Notes: generated from the sequence alone by a model not told the origin. A stretch of 64,000 nt of DNA from Opisthocomus hoazin (GCF_030867145.1 NC_134417.1:5805577-5869576); one strand, 5' to 3'; positions 1 through 14,400 are shown, counted from the first letter of the stretch. Made by a program: numbers and translations.

Positions 1-3000
1 TGGACCAGATAAATTAATAATAAGGAAAAGCAAAAGCCACTGTCTCTTCAAATTGCTTTTTAGAGCCCACCACATAATTAGAGAATAAACAAGCAAACAT
101 AGCCAGATCTTTGGTTGATATAAATCCAGGTAACTTCACTGAAGTCAAAAGAGCAACAAGCCTGCAGCCATTGACGGTTTCCTCGACACTCTACCATTCC
201 AATGATCAGGAAATTCTCGAACATCCTGCAACTACCTACCAGAATAAAACTCCATATGGAAAGATAGCTGTGCAGGTAAGATTCCACACGTAAACATAAA
301 GACCTGACATATAAACGCTCTAAAGAATTAGAGGTGCTTATAAAAATTTATTTAATCTCCCCTCTTCATATACCTGGTGCTCCTGACCTAGATCCAAATT
401 ATTTTTTCTAGAGGATCCTTGCTTCGCTCCGTGCACGCTACAGTGGTCTTTCAATCAGCAGCTCTTCAATAGTCTTCTGAGTTTTAGCTGCATAACAGGT
501 GGCCTCAGGCCTCTCTGCCTGCACAGCATTCAAGCCCTGCACTGACTATAAAAACATTTCCAGTGAGGTGGCTTTGTTTGCAGAGCTAAACAAAAGCAAA
601 ACACCTAAACAAAGCTGGAAACAATTTTTTACATTACAGCCAAAACAACTCAGTAAATTTGACATGACTCGATGCACTTTGGGAAATATAAGATTTCCCC
701 AGCTTTAACTGGAAGCCTTGTAGCCAGGGTAAAAATTATGCTTCTAATGATGGTTCCCCAAAGCAGTTCCTACTCTCAGGACTCTCATGTCAACCCATCT
801 CCAGTCTCAGGTGAGGAGAAGACGTGGGCACCCAGGGCTATGACCCGGTCCTGCAAACTCTTCAGTCTGGATGAGCAAAATGGAAGCTGTAAGACCTGCC
901 AAGGATTTACCCACCTTGCTGTACAGACGCTCAGCCTTTCCCTGCTCATCTCCTTGTATGATCTGTTCTGCATTCCACTTCTATCTCTGCCCATTGTGGC
1001 AGAAAGCCCTTACCCCCATGCAATCAGCGCATGTGTGATTGCCTTCCTATTATGTGAGCCAGCAGGAGAAACACGTATGGTATAGGAAATCCAAGCTGCA
1101 TTCTCATTATTCCAGCAGCAAATCACAGAACAGGCTACTAACCTGCACTGGGAAGGAGGAAACCCTGCTTCCTTTCTGAAGCCCCTGGTTGCACAAGCTC
1201 CAGACAACCTTCAGGGCAAACCTTCTCTTTGACTGATGCTGACAGCAGATCTGCAGAGTCATCTAACTTGGCCAAAACCAGAGAAGGGGAATCTGAAGGA
1301 GAAAAGCCCAGATCTGTCACAAAGCCAAATTTCAAGCCCCTGCAAAAATAAAAAAGTATGACAGTGCCAGACCTTCTCAACAATGTGGTCGTCAGGTTTT
1401 TTCCCCTTAAATAATTACAAAACAATGCATTTTCCCTGTATCACACTCTTGTATCTGGTTAAACTATATTTTACACCTGCTTTCTCACACACACATACAT
1501 ATCTATATACACAAAGACCAGGCAGAGCCAACGGCCTGCAACTGAAAATTTCGGCCTGAACAGTTACTTGTTGGCAAGGATCTTGCATTGGAAAACAGAA
1601 TCTTGTAATGGGAAATGTCTGGCAACCTTAATTATAGGCACCACTGCCAGCTCCACCAATAATTATAGCTTAGTTTCAGAATCATCCATGTGCTAACAAA
1701 TATATTTAATGACAAGAGTATTTGCCAGTGATATTCACCAGGAAAGACTTCTAAACGACTAGAAGACGGAGCCATGAGTTGCAGACATGACCTTACGTTG
1801 CCTGTTTGCCTCCAGGTATGGATCTTCTGCCTAAGCCAGAGGCGAGCCATGCCACAGAGCATTTTAGATGAGCCTCAGGGCTGCTGTGGTTTCCTTCCAT
1901 CTCTAGCCTCCCCCAGGCAGAGGGAGAACTATATCTTAGTTTTACATATAAGACTATACCTTAGTCTTACACTGGCTGCCAGACAGTGAGTCTCTTGCAT
2001 CTTTACACAGTCTGGTCCACAGTTTCCCAGAGGAGCCAGCCAGCTTTACAACAGGGGTGCTTCAGTGCCTTCACAAAGCTTCAGATGCAAAAATTAGTCC
2101 ACGGATAGACACAAATTTCAACAGCCCCCACCAGAACTTTGCTACTATCTGCAGGTGACAACCACTCTCCCTCTGAAAGGCTCTGGCAGAGAGCTCTACC
2201 CAGCGCTGAAATGTCTAGCTCTTCACAGTTTTTTCAGCTGTCGGGTGTCTCCAGATTCATGTGCAAAGTGTGGAGCACCAAACATTGGAAGTTAACTCCA
2301 TTGAGTTCACTGGCTCTGGTCCAGGCTTTAACCGAGCCCCTGCTAGCCATGCCACTCAGCGACCTGCAGCCCAGACCACCCACAGCACGCAGCAGTGTAA
2401 AGCAATGCAGACATGCCCGAGCTTTAACCATCTGTAAGAACCTCAAAGAGGAAAACGTTGAGTGACAAATATCTCCAAAGCTTAAAATCCTCCCAGCTCT
2501 CTGGTCCCTGTCCCAGCACCTTCACTCTCTTCTCATTAGTCCTGGGCTCCAGCCCCACATCCACCTTGTGGGGCCTCTGCTGGACTCTAACACTCTCCAA
2601 GTGTTAAAAAAATAAGGGGAACAAAGTCTTTGATAACTTCAGAAACATTCACAGTTAACTCACATTCAGAAAATAATAAGAGGCAGGAAAACTGATGTTT
2701 TAAATGGCGGTAACTTAAGAGAAAAAAAGTGGTGTCTCTATGCCTTCCACATCTATGGTTTAGAAACCAGCCAGGCAAGGATGAAGTTTAAGAATGGTTA
2801 GCAATTCACTACTCAAAATAGAGAATTTGTTCCTTTGAAAGTCTCTCATCCTCACTTGGATCTGGGGGAAAATATTTTTTCCAAACTTTCAGTGAGTCAT
2901 TTTCTTCATCTTTTCTTTCTTCCACCTCTTCCCCACCCTCCAGACCTCCAGCCTCAGCTTAGTGCCATGACACCAGCCCAGGAAGACGGCCCTACAGATA

Positions 3001-5570
3001 GCAATTTCAGTGAAAAAATGAGATATAAGTTTTGGCAAAAAACCTTTTCTCATAATATTCTGTTGGTTCCAGAGTTTTAACCAGCTCCAAAACCATTCAC
3101 CCAGGACCATTGTGGAGGAAAGAAATGGCAATATCAAACCAAATGTGTCAGGCAGGTTAGTGAAATCCACACTTGTCAAGAGGGCAATATCTTCCCAACC
3201 CCTAAAATTAAGAACCTGGTCTTTCCCTTGAAGCACAAGGATTCATACTCTTGCCAAAAGTTAGGTATGTTGGTTTTTAATGCTGTCTCTTACAGTTTCA
3301 GTGGTTCTTATACTAATGGACAATCTCTGACTGATTGACACCCCCTACTGTGTTGGCTGCGGCAGACAGCGGGCATGGGATTTCAGACAAGAGGCAACAG
3401 GTTATGTATTCCCAAGCAGTCGCTCCAGTACTGGGGAGATGGGGCAAAACACATTTTGCAAGTCTGGTCACACAAGGTTGAGAACAAGTTACAAGCCGAT
3501 CTGCCGTGACAGCCTACATTGCACGCACACCTCCCCGCCCACCCTGCTCTGGGACGGCCCCAGCGCAAGAGATGGGGTGATGAGATGCCTGAAATCATGT
3601 TAGTATCTCATCCATGAATTGAAACCTTCTCAGATACAATGTTTCACAGATAAACCTTATTTCTAAATTTCAGCTAATATTCTAATACTATTTAAAACTC
3701 AAATGTTCTTATTCTCCCTTTTCTTGAAGATATTAGCAGCTCTTTTGTCCTTAATTCCACTTTAATAACATCCTTGTTTCAGAATTTCCATGGGTTTTAA
3801 ACACCGTCTTTAGCATTTTAAGCCAGTCTGCAGTTTCTGGCAAAGTTTTGAGTTCCTGTCAAACCCAAGGCAGTGCTGGCAGGCTGGTGTAGGAGTCTTG
3901 TGGTAGATCGCAGAAACCGGGGTGAGATTCCCACTCCCTCGCTCTTCCCCATCCATCGCAGCTGGAAATGGGTGTCCCATCGCTCAGCCCAGGGAAGACT
4001 CTGGCAGGCAGTTCTAATGCTGCTTACAGCGCTCTGTCTGCTCAGTGCAGAAATTGGTGTGTTTGGGGCACAAGCTGACAAAGCAGAACTGCAACAACCT
4101 ATTCCAGATGTTTGGCACCTGGATGCCACTGGAATTTCTTTCTGGTTTCCCACCTCAGCAGCTGGCAAAGAAGACTCAGCAAGGGGATAAAGGGGATGCA
4201 AGCAGGGCTTGCCTGCCCTTTGAGAGATGCAAAAGGCTTAAGGGAGGAATTCTCACTGTGACTCACCCACCCTTTCTTAATCTGTAACAGCAGCTGGGGC
4301 CTCAAAGTCTCCAAACCAGCTCCCGCTGTCCTGGTACCTGGTGATGTATCAGAGATCTCACGGCAGGATAAAAAAAAAAAAAAATCTCTGAAGCATCCTC
4401 AGGGAGAAGACTGTAAGCCAGGCTCCTTGTCAACCTATTCCCAGTTTGCATGATGCTGTGATATGTAAATCAAACAAAAAATGGCCCTGGTTTCCAGGCA
4501 CACTTGAAATTTAGTATCTCAGAAGCACTGCATTTAGGCTTAATAAAAGTTATGATGCATTGATTAAATACCAGCTGAGGGCTGAAAGAGTGCTTCCTGA
4601 GCTTTATAGGGCTGCAGGTGATAAACTGTGTTGCCACATAATTATTCTGTTTGACTGGGATCGCCAAAACAGAACACAATGCGTATTTGTCATGATGCTG
4701 GGGGAGCAGGACCCTGGCCTTGATGAACTTCATCATAGCTCTGTTTGCAGTGAGGCAGATCCCAATCCCACTGCTGCCCATGCCACAAAGCACAGACCTA
4801 CCTCTGACTGGTCTGCCAGGGCCTCATGATACGCACTGCAGAGCCACGATGTCCTCTATGTAACTCCCTGGGAGAGTCATGTAGTCCTTGAATTTCCCAC
4901 CCTGAGCCAAAAAGCTCCTCCAGCAGGACAAATCTTTGCCCAGTGTGTGATGGAGCCCAGCGAGATGTCTGTACCATCCCACCAGCTTCCTGAAAGGGGG
5001 GTAATAATCATCCTCTACCGCAAGGCCAAGGAGATCTAGAAGCACAATCTCTCTCCTCTCTAATTTATATGGATCATTATATCACTTGTCACTTTCCTCT
5101 TAGCCCAAAGCAAGAGTAGGTTGGCTTGAACTTGGAAGGCTTGAGGAGCCCAGTATGACCACTCACTCTCAGTGGACTCAAGACAGCTCTCAACTCACGC
5201 CCAGGGGCCAGCAGCTCTTTTCTGGATGAACTACATGTGTGCGCAGCAGGTCTCACTCTGCAGAGGACAGGTGGAGCATCCTCTCGCAAAGCCCTAACTC
5301 AGAGATGGGCAGGGGTGAGCATCCTCGCACACTGACATTACACTCTACTCAGCCGTGGGCTCTCTTGGGAACAAGGAAGCTGCATAAGAGGAAAAGCCAC
5401 CCTGGTACTATTCCCATAAACAATTATGGTTACCAAAATAGCTTTCTGTATTCACAGCCCATCTGCTTCAGACCCCAGGAAGAACATTTCGTTGTGAGAA
5501 GGACCATGTTCAGCCGGACAAGAGAAACCCCTTAAGGAACATGCTTAGAATAAAACTTGAAGACGCTGGA
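1..5570. other. noncoding DNA, no gene recognised
   Basis: I see no coding exon, RNA gene or young repeat here. The open frames are short, overlap on both strands and do not resemble known proteins. A run of 15 A residues lies at 4,370-4,384, but no recognisable retrocopy precedes it. In mammals the stretch beyond CRYGS on this side leads to DGKG, so it may be intergenic or intronic DNA of that neighbour; no exon supports this. Confidence 0.6.
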
Positions 5571-5574
5571 GGAC

Positions 5575-5750
5575 AGGTCCCAGGTCCAACTCATACTCAC
5601 TCTGTGACCTTGGGCTAGTTACTTAATTCTTCTGTGTCCACACTTCCCACCAAGGAACCTGTTGCTATCTTGAAATATACTCCTCGGGTACATAAGAGTT
5701 GTTGGAGTCTTTCTCTGCATGTGTACAGCCCCTAGAACAACGCTGACTCA
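5575..5750 (+). repeat. ancient MIR-type SINE (CORE-SINE)
   Basis: The segment from about 5,599 follows the MIR core in order: a TCTGTGACCTTGGG block, then a degraded 'agttactTAAttcttctgtg' block, then a C-rich stretch. From about 5,718 a TGCATGTGTACAGCCCCTAG-like block matches the second conserved MIR segment (consensus near TGCATGTAAAGCGCCTAGCA). Spacing between the two blocks fits MIR. Copies in birds are relics from the early amniote period, so high divergence is expected. The identification rests on recall of the consensus, not an alignment. Confidence 0.6.
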
Positions 5751-7539
5751 TTCTGTTACTCCTGTCATCTGAAAAACAATTTATCCTGGTCATGCAAGAT
5801 GATAGAAAGAGCTCTTTAAAAGGGGATACAAAGGGCTGATTCATCCTGAATTAACCAATCTTTTCTTTATTTTAATGCAGATGTAATCCACTCATTGTTC
5901 CATGTAAGAAATCTGCTGCACACTGGTGAGTGCCAGCCTCAGCTCTCAAAGTACATTACGATTTTTGCCTGTCCATGGCTAATACATCTCCAGGCACATA
6001 CATCCAGCTTCTTTGCTGATCAGTACAGAGCAGCCCATCAAAGCCCAGCAAGAGAGGACTCTCAACATCCTGCTTGGGAAACTTTCAGGATGGGGCCATG
6101 AACAACAATCAGACAGCAAAAATGAGTGTTCTTCTCATCTTATTTAGTCAAATCTGGGAGCAGTGAGAAGGAAGAAGAGAATTGGTTTGGATTTTTAGCA
6201 CCCTGTAAGAGCTTCCACATTCCACATATAATTTCCAGATTCAAGCAGGCAGAAGTCTTTATCATTCAATCCCCAAAATGCCAAGTTAAAACAATGACAC
6301 AAAATGCCATCATACAACCACACATAAAACTATCCTGAATGGTTAAGTGCACTCTAGCAAGGGTGAAAAGTGTAAAGTGATCCAGAGCTGGGTGTCAAGC
6401 TCTGCCACAACAGAATTCAAAATAATTGTGCTGTTGTTTGACAGGTAGTAAAATTCATGGTGGTCTATTAAATCAATGGCAATATAATGTGGAACACTGC
6501 AGATTAAAAAAAAAAAAAAGCCAGAGAGTTCACAAAGGGAGGTCATTGGCAAGAATCCCTTTGGAGCTCCTAATAGGTTTGATTTGTGGCAAGAAAGGCA
6601 GGTATGTGTAAGACAAAATAGATAGAGGGGAAGACAAAAAAGGAAGAGAGAAGCAGGAAGAGGAAAAGCAAAATAAACATAAAAGAGGAGACAAGTGAGG
6701 GGAAAATGGGAATGAAAGAATTGTAAAGAAAGTACTAACAAATTGTTATCATGTCTGGATGCCTCGGTCTTACCGCCTGTCTTGTGTTGTTGCACTGGTG
6801 CTTATTTTGTCACAGCCGAGAGATTCTTGCACCAGCTTGTGGACACACAGTCTGCTCTGGCTGCCAGGAAGAGACCTATTCATTAAGTTCAGAAAGTGAA
6901 ACCTGCTTTTATTATATTACATAAGATTCATCCCAAATGCAGGAAACCCCCCTCAATTTTATAAAAAGAACTTAAAACACTTGTCTCAAAGCCACGAGTC
7001 AGGCTGAGGCACGAGTATAAAACCAGCATTGGAAGACTATAACTTCCTGTGGCTGGATGTATTATCTTCTCCTGGCTAGAAGACCAAGTTTTACATCCAG
7101 ATAAGAAACCCAGGTTCTTGGCATTCACACTGTCAGGGCCAGTCATGGATTACAGCCCACTTGTGTCGTATACTTTTTTAAAAGAAATAGGGGCATCTTT
7201 CACCCAGCAATTCTGGTGGGACTGGGATCCAGTAAATAATTTTGCATTAATCAGTGTCTTCATGAGATTATCCTTACCAGTTTCAGGGAAGCAGCTGTGC
7301 CAGAGTTGTTTGTGAAGAGGAGCACAGGTTTGTGTCTGAATACATTACACCGAAATGAGTGGAAGCTGAGCCTGGAGAAGGCTGCGCTGGCCATGAGGGT
7401 CATGGAGATTCACCTCCCAGGTAGAGCAATAGAAGGAGTTCCACCTTCGTAAGACACCCAGAGCCTGTTCCACGGCAGTGGCTGAACTTGCACAAACCAT
7501 TCAGAAAGCCATTTAGTTGTGAATTAAGAGGCAAGCAGT
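5751..7539. other. noncoding DNA, no gene recognised
   Basis: AT-rich unique sequence with a 14-base A run at 6,506-6,519 and a purine-rich stretch at about 6,590-6,730 (AGAGAAG/GGAAG-type composition). The purine-rich block explains the 150-codon open frame on the minus strand, which is rich in Phe, Leu and Ser and matches no family I know. Confidence 0.5.
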
Positions 7540-8480
7540 CATGACGGACTCACTTCTCTTCATGAGAGGCTGTTCCAGCAGTTAATTGCTCTCACTGTCA
7601 GCATCTTATTTTCCTCTGGAATTTATCACACTTAAGTCCACTCAAGTACTCGTCTTATGAGTGCTTTAAGAGTTTGGTGACAGGTGATGGGTCTATTAGA
7701 GCAAAGATCCCTTTAGTACCAGATGCAGGTGTTGACATTGAGATGCCACAGTCAAATCACCCTCTAAAGCTTTCTTTCAGTAGCCTGAATACGGTGATTA
7801 CTAAGTCTCTGTGTGTAGGTGTTTGCTGAACTCCCAGCTTTTCGACACACTTGTGCCCCCCCCCTCCCCGGGAGTGTGAAGACCAAAACTGAATGCTGCC
7901 TTTCAATACTGATCTTCCCAGCTCCATTAGTGGAGGCAGTAATATTTATTTGCTCCAGATCAGTAAGCCAGGTGTCACAAAACCCTTCATGCCTCAGGAT
8001 GACAAAAGGAAGGACACATTCAGGTGCTTATTTACAGTAATACAAAAATCTCTTCAAATTCACTGCTTCCCAGGATACAGCTAGATTATAACCTCCTATA
8101 GCCCATTAGTGCTTCCTACATCTTTTGTTTCTCAATATTTGACCTTGCATTCGGTGGCATTGAAACATATGGTTGATTCGTGTCAGCATACAAGATCTGG
8201 ATACAGACAGCTGTGCCAGTGATCCCTCTGCATCTCTGCTTCTCATACCATCAATCCTGATTGTCTACAAACTCTATTTTTTTTCCATGCTATGAAAAAA
8301 AACAATAAAAATCAAAGACCACGATCCAAACTTACTGCACTGATGCAATACCTAGCCACTGGTTATAGCACATTACTACTTACCATTTTGAAAATATCAA
8401 TGCATTTTTTTCAGTTCCTACGACCTAGATTGGTCTTATAAAACTATTTTTTTCTCGAATTTGAATGGTCTGCGGTAGTA
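7540..8480 (-). repeat. ancient CR1/L3-like LINE fragment, heavily decayed
   Basis: Read on the plus strand, successive blocks match the antisense of old CR1/L3 LINE 3' regions in the right order. They are a GGCTGTTCCAGCAGTTAATT block followed by 'ctctcactgt' (about 7,570), a CAAATCACCCTCTAAAGCTT block (7,754), an 'accaaaactgaatgctg' block (7,880), a 'tttgaccttgcattcggtgg' block followed by CATTGAAAC (8,138), and a run near 8,180-8,280 ending in 'gtctacaaactctat'. Such copies are common in turtles and crocodilians and survive as relics in birds. The younger CR1 copies in this window are much better preserved. Boundaries are approximate and small indels are likely. Confidence 0.45.
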
Positions 8481-11400
8481 ATTGACCAGGTCTCAGCATT
8501 TAAAATTCAAATATTTTTCTTCTTAACTGAAAGTTATGACTGCACTAAACAGCTTTCAGAGGGGACTTTTTTTCCCACAGTAATGTTTTTTGTTAAAACA
8601 ACATTTATTTTTTGTTAAAAATTCTTAGTATTCTACAGGAAAAGCTTTGCGGTAGAATTTTTATTAGACTGAGATGATTGTACAAGCAAAAGATCCCACT
8701 TTCTCCTACCAGCCTGACTACTGCAAGTGTAAGAACACTCTGTGTCACACCTTTATTGCTAGCAACAAGTTTATCTTTGTCTTGTCAAATAAAACTTATA
8801 TCCTTCTAGCTCCATTCAAGCTCTGTTGAAAGCTGAAAAATTTCTTTCAGTAAAGGTCTTAATGTTCCAAAATTTGTTCTAATTCTGCCTCAGAAGAAGC
8901 TCCATCCTTTCTCAAAATTTTTTTCCTGGTATTTTAAAAATAATTGATGTTTCATTATATCCTTAGACCCTGATATTCTGCTCTGTTTTCAAGTGATTTC
9001 ATTGAAAATTACTGATACAGTTACAGAAAGCTTGTGGGTTTTCCTTCTCGGTTTAGTGCGTAGCTCCAGACCAGCCCACTCAATCATACCTGTTTATCAA
9101 AGACTCTTTGCTTCAAGGGTCATCACACGTTTTAGTCTCAGTTCATCCACTTGACATGAATTGGGCCAGCTCTCACATTTCTCTTGTCAGAAAGAATCCA
9201 GCAACTGTGGTTGTAAAAAGAGTCGTTTTCCCAAAGGAATAAACCCCACCGCATGTTAATCACACCATCATTTAGTAATTTGTGGATTACACCATACCAT
9301 GCCAGGCTTCATGACAGGACAAGTCACCACTGCTGATGGGCACTAGGAGATGTGAGGGAGGTTCTCAGGGACAGCTGCAGGGGTAGAAGAGATGGAGAGA
9401 GGCATTTTAGAGACAACACTGTCTTCTTTTTGATACCAAAACCCATCAGGTGAAAAAGTGACCCCGTGTAAGCTAAAAGCCAAAAGTCAAATGAAAGGCC
9501 CTCGTGCCTCGTAGGACTCTGGTCTTTCCCTTAAGGCACTCATGAGGCACAGGGCAGCTTGACTGCAGCTGGGCAAAGGTTAATCACAACCAGTGTCACT
9601 TGTTGGCTGATCATTGCCCACATTTTTGTAAAGGAGTAGCCCAGCAATGGTGCATTCCATGCCTGGCCTGCTATTCTGCCTCATCCCTGGTCTAGGCCAT
9701 GAACTCCATGGGCAAGGCTGCCATTTACTTCACGTGCTCCCTGTGACAGCAGAGTTGAGCCCAACCATGGCCTTCGGGTCATGTCCACGGTATAAAATTA
9801 GCAACAATAATAAATCCTATCCAGTCTTAATAATCCCAATGAAATGCAAATCCCCTCTTCCCTCAGAGCCAATGTAATCATTGTGTGGGCTGGTATGCGG
9901 CCAGTCTCAGCAGAAACAAAGAAAACCAGCAGGACACAACTGTCCACCTTTGCAGAGTACACTTCCCCACTGTGTCTGGTTGATGGTGGTGGGACCTGCT
10001 GCAGGACTTTCTGACCATGGTGGGACACAAGGAGCCTGCAACAATCACAGGTCACCAGCGGACATCTTGCCCCACAGGCAAGAGAAGGCAGCAGCCAGCC
10101 CACAGCTGAGGGGAGGACCATGGTGCCCACAAGACCCAGGCCAACCTGACGCCATGGAGGAGACCATTTCTGCCTAGCTACTATGGAGGCAGCTCTGGGA
10201 ACAACCACCCTTTCTCCAGTGGAGGAGAAAGTGTGGAAGCCATCCAACACTTTTTGTTTTCTGTCCTTAAATGCATATCGCTTGAGTTAGCAGAGAGGCT
10301 GGTGTCAGGCATGGTCCTTCTGGCCCAAAGCCAGAAGACTGGGAGAACCAAAAGGTTGTCCCCTTTTCTGGGACAACCACAGAACAGGCAATAAAGAGGG
10401 AGATTTCTGTGGACATCATTGAAGAGCCAAAGTCAGAGGCTGAAGGAGCATGGCACCATCTGGACATAAATCATGGAGCTGCATGAGTGTGAGCAAACAC
10501 ACTTATTTGAACATGTGTAAGCGTATGATCATTGCCAGTCTTGAAATAAAACTGGATGATGAATCATTTAGCTTGTCCCAGGCACATGCCCTCAGCACAG
10601 GATCTCCAAAGAGACAAAGTTGAACTGTGAGTACTACATACTGCGATTTCTGAGAAAAAGTGGTCCACAAGACTTTCTCTTAGATTTCTGCTGAAAGCAA
10701 CTACCATGCTCCAAATTTGTATGGCCATTTTTTTCTGAATTCCCTACAGATGACCCTTAAGCCCTTTAAAAATCATAACTAGCTTACTTGTGGGGATACC
10801 TCCAAGCATGTCTCAACTGAGAAGATGCTTTGTCCTTCCACAAGCCTCCCACTTATGTGTTTGAAACATCAAAACACTGTCAAATCCACATTCCACTTCT
10901 GCCCAAGGGCTGTCAGGGTTTGATGGCTCGCATAACTCTCAGTTCACTTCTTCACCTCCCACTTCTTTTCAATCTGATGTACAAATCTCAAAGTCCTTCA
11001 GCTGAGGTTCCTTGCTTTCCTCATTTTACAGGTTTGCAATGCTCCCTATATTAAAAGTTATTTGAGACTCAACATTACTACTAAATTGAGAGATTTGTAA
11101 TAAATACACCTGCAATGCATTATCTGGCTTTCTAAAAAATACCCTTCTGCTCCAATTTCCTTTGGCAACCAAGGGAAACAGAAATCTGGGGTTTCTAACT
11201 TGTCAAAAAGAAAGTTTAGGAGCATTTAAAAAAAAAAAAAAAAGAACTTTTCTCCTGTGTTTGTTCAGTCAGGACATCACAAATTAGAAAACATACACGG
11301 ATAGAAAAAGGATGTAAAATATTTTTAGGACTAATAAGTGGATGTAGAATAAGGATTTGCCTGGCATTATATCGTCTTTAAAATCAGTGGAACAGCCCAC

Positions 11401-14400
11401 CTGGCAAAGCAGGAGACAAACAAAAGCATACGTGGAGCAAGGCATTAAAGATAACTAGATATGAACCAAATAGCTGTCCTAATTGAGTGAGTCATCCCGT
11501 GTGAAGAGTCACTTGGGGATTACTTATTAAGAGTGTGCTGTGCCACCCCTGAACTAAAGCAGAAATATAACTATTCAGGGAATTTTGAAGAGACTTAGCA
11601 CTCTGGATTATAAAGCACTTCTACTTTTGTCTCTTTTTTTAAACACATTTTCAGGCATGCTTAATTATATCATGTTTAAAAGTGAGCCAAGTCTTAAAGT
11701 TACATTCTACGACAAAAAATTTAGGAGTTTAACGAATGAATGTGCGTTCTTGTCCTTTGGATCCCACTGCAAAGAATTGCTTTGGTTTAAACACTGCTGT
11801 TGTCAGCTGAGAATCTGTCACTTGCTAGTGGTGTCCTTCAGCCACCTATAAAACACAATTCATACAATAAACCCAGGTATTGCAGTGGTAATTAAAATCC
11901 AAAAGCAATTAGCCTTTTGTTTATTTCACTTGGGAATGTGACTAAAACCTAAATGAGAAAACAAAAAAAAAAAAGAGAGAAAAATCTTCAGCTTAGGCAT
12001 AGGCCCAGCTGTCTGAATGACATCCTAATTAAGCTGTACTACAGCATCACAACATAAGCTGGCTCACATATATATGTATATGTGTACTTGTGTGCACTTT
12101 GTTATATGCTGTACAGTCCTGGCAGCCTCAGTAATTCATTTCCAAGATCTGAGCAGGTGGCGATTAAGGACTGAAGAACTGGGGGAGAAGCAGAAAAAAA
12201 CGTAACCTGCCTAAAGCCTTCCTAGAGCAACCTGGGAACAAGTGCCTACATCTGTGAGGGTGCGAAAGGTCTGGAAGCTAGCTTAAATGGAGATCCTTGT
12301 AAGATTGTTGCATAGGGGTGTTTAGGCTAGAGGCAGGCAGCTGGGTTCAGCAGGAGGTGAAGATGTGTCTGAGGCTGGGTGGAGAGTTGCACACAACCTT
12401 CACCGCTCTCAAGTCAAACCTGAATCTGCCAGAGAACCTCTCGGCTGCTGAGATTTGTCTCTTCTGACCCACACAGAAAGAGTCTGGGCATCATTTCTCC
12501 AGACTCTCAGAGGTGACCCCATCAGCAAAGTTTCCATCTACTCCAATATTTTTTTAGTCTACTCTAACAGAAAGTTGATTTCACCCTTCCATAGCTTTTT
12601 AAAGGTGGGGCAAACCAGGTTTGTGGCAGGAGTCAGAGCCATCCAGGATTAGGTTCTGGGCCCAGGTGGAGTGCCCAAATGGGAGTGAGACAGGAGAAGA
12701 GCTGTTTCCCAAGAGCCCAACTGTAGGTGTGGAGAAGTACAGGTCTGGGAGCAGAAAAAAGGGAAATGAATTATTTCTGAAGGACGCCAGGCCCAGAAAA
12801 CCCCTCTGGAAATGCTGTACTCAACTTCATACACTAGCTAAATAATACCTTGATGATATCAGCTGCTTGACTATAGCCTAGTAGTCCATAAAATCACTTA
12901 CAGTACTCAGGAATATTTTTATGCATAAAAAGAACAACTGTGTGAAGCACCTTCAGCCAGCCTCTTCCTTTTGCATTATTAATATCAATCCCCCAGATCT
13001 GCATAGCTGCATAGTCTACATGTGTGTATCCACAAATTTCCCTGAAAATGTCTGTAAGAAAATGGAAGGATCACTGTTTGCAGTCGGTTATCATTTCGCA
13101 CATCTGAGATATGAGTGTGGAGCAAGGAGTAGCACCTGATTCTAGCAGTGCAAAAAGGGCATAAAACTGAGGATTGCTAACCCTAATAGCAGTGTTCAGC
13201 ATTGATATTTGGTTTTTTAGGGCACAATTCAAATATAGTTAAATTGCATTTAATAAACCACATTTCTCAGCAAAGAGAACACACTCAGCTTTACCTCAGT
13301 ATTTCAGGACTTACGCACATGCTGAGCAAGGAAGGCACCAGTGACAAACCAGTTCTCACATGGGAGAGGTGGACTCTCCACCCTTGTCCCTGTTATAGCT
13401 GAAATGCAAAGGGCGAAGATGAACTATTAGATGCGGTTAGCTGGAAGGAGTTGAACATAGCTGGTTAAAACACACCCACATCCTAACTAGTCACTAACAG
13501 CCCGTTTTAAAGGAGCTGCCTTACTTGGATGCTGGATATGGCTGAAAACCTGGAAGCATATAACCCAAGCCCAGTGCCACGTGTGGCTTTTCTAAGAGTG
13601 GTTTAACCTTTTCAGTTGCTTTCCAGGAAGTCTTCAGCAGAGCACATAAGCTCATTTTCCTGATCTTTCTAGATGTGTTCCAGTTACAGTTCCCACTTTC
13701 AGTCCTTTTCCCCTCTCTGAGGGTATTGAAGGAGCCTTCTAGATTCTCATAACTTGTGTTGAAACCAACCAGTTCTTTGTCCTGTTTGCAATTATCCTTC
13801 TTGACATGACTACTTTCACATCTTTTTTTCACTGTCTTCTTCCAGAGTTGCCCTTGTGCAGAGAGGTTTTAGATGCAGAAGCCTGCCAAGCTGCGAGTAG
13901 AAGATCCATGTAGAGACCTGTAGAAGCCTCTTCCAAGCTGAATTATTTCATGACTGGTATAAAATATGTCTCTAAATCACCATGGTGCATCATCCAAGGA
14001 GAAAAAATAAAGGCTACCCCCCTGCAAGGTCAGATGTTTTGTGTTTTCCCTGCCTCTTCTAGATGATTAATTCCACTTTTCTAATGCTGGGAGTATTTCA
14101 AGGCACAGGGGAAGCAACCAGCTATAAGGAAAACGTGCTTGGTGACGATTCCCCACTGCCCAGCTAGCTGTGAGCCTGTACAGCGGCTAAGCCCTATCCC
14201 GGGGTTTATGCGGAGCCTTCGTGCTGCATATAGCTGGTATTGAACCTCCAGCAGGATGCCTTCAGAGGGCAAATGCGCTGCAAGTTTCGTGCTTCAAAGT
14301 ACACACAGCCTAGTCTCGGAGATCTCGCAGCACTACCTGCAGGCTCTTCATCCAGTGCTTTACTTTCACACCCTGTAATACGTCAACAAATTAGCATGAA

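Noticed and set aside
4370-4384. A15 run as the tail of a processed retrocopy
   Set aside because: No gene-like sequence and no matching target-site duplication upstream.
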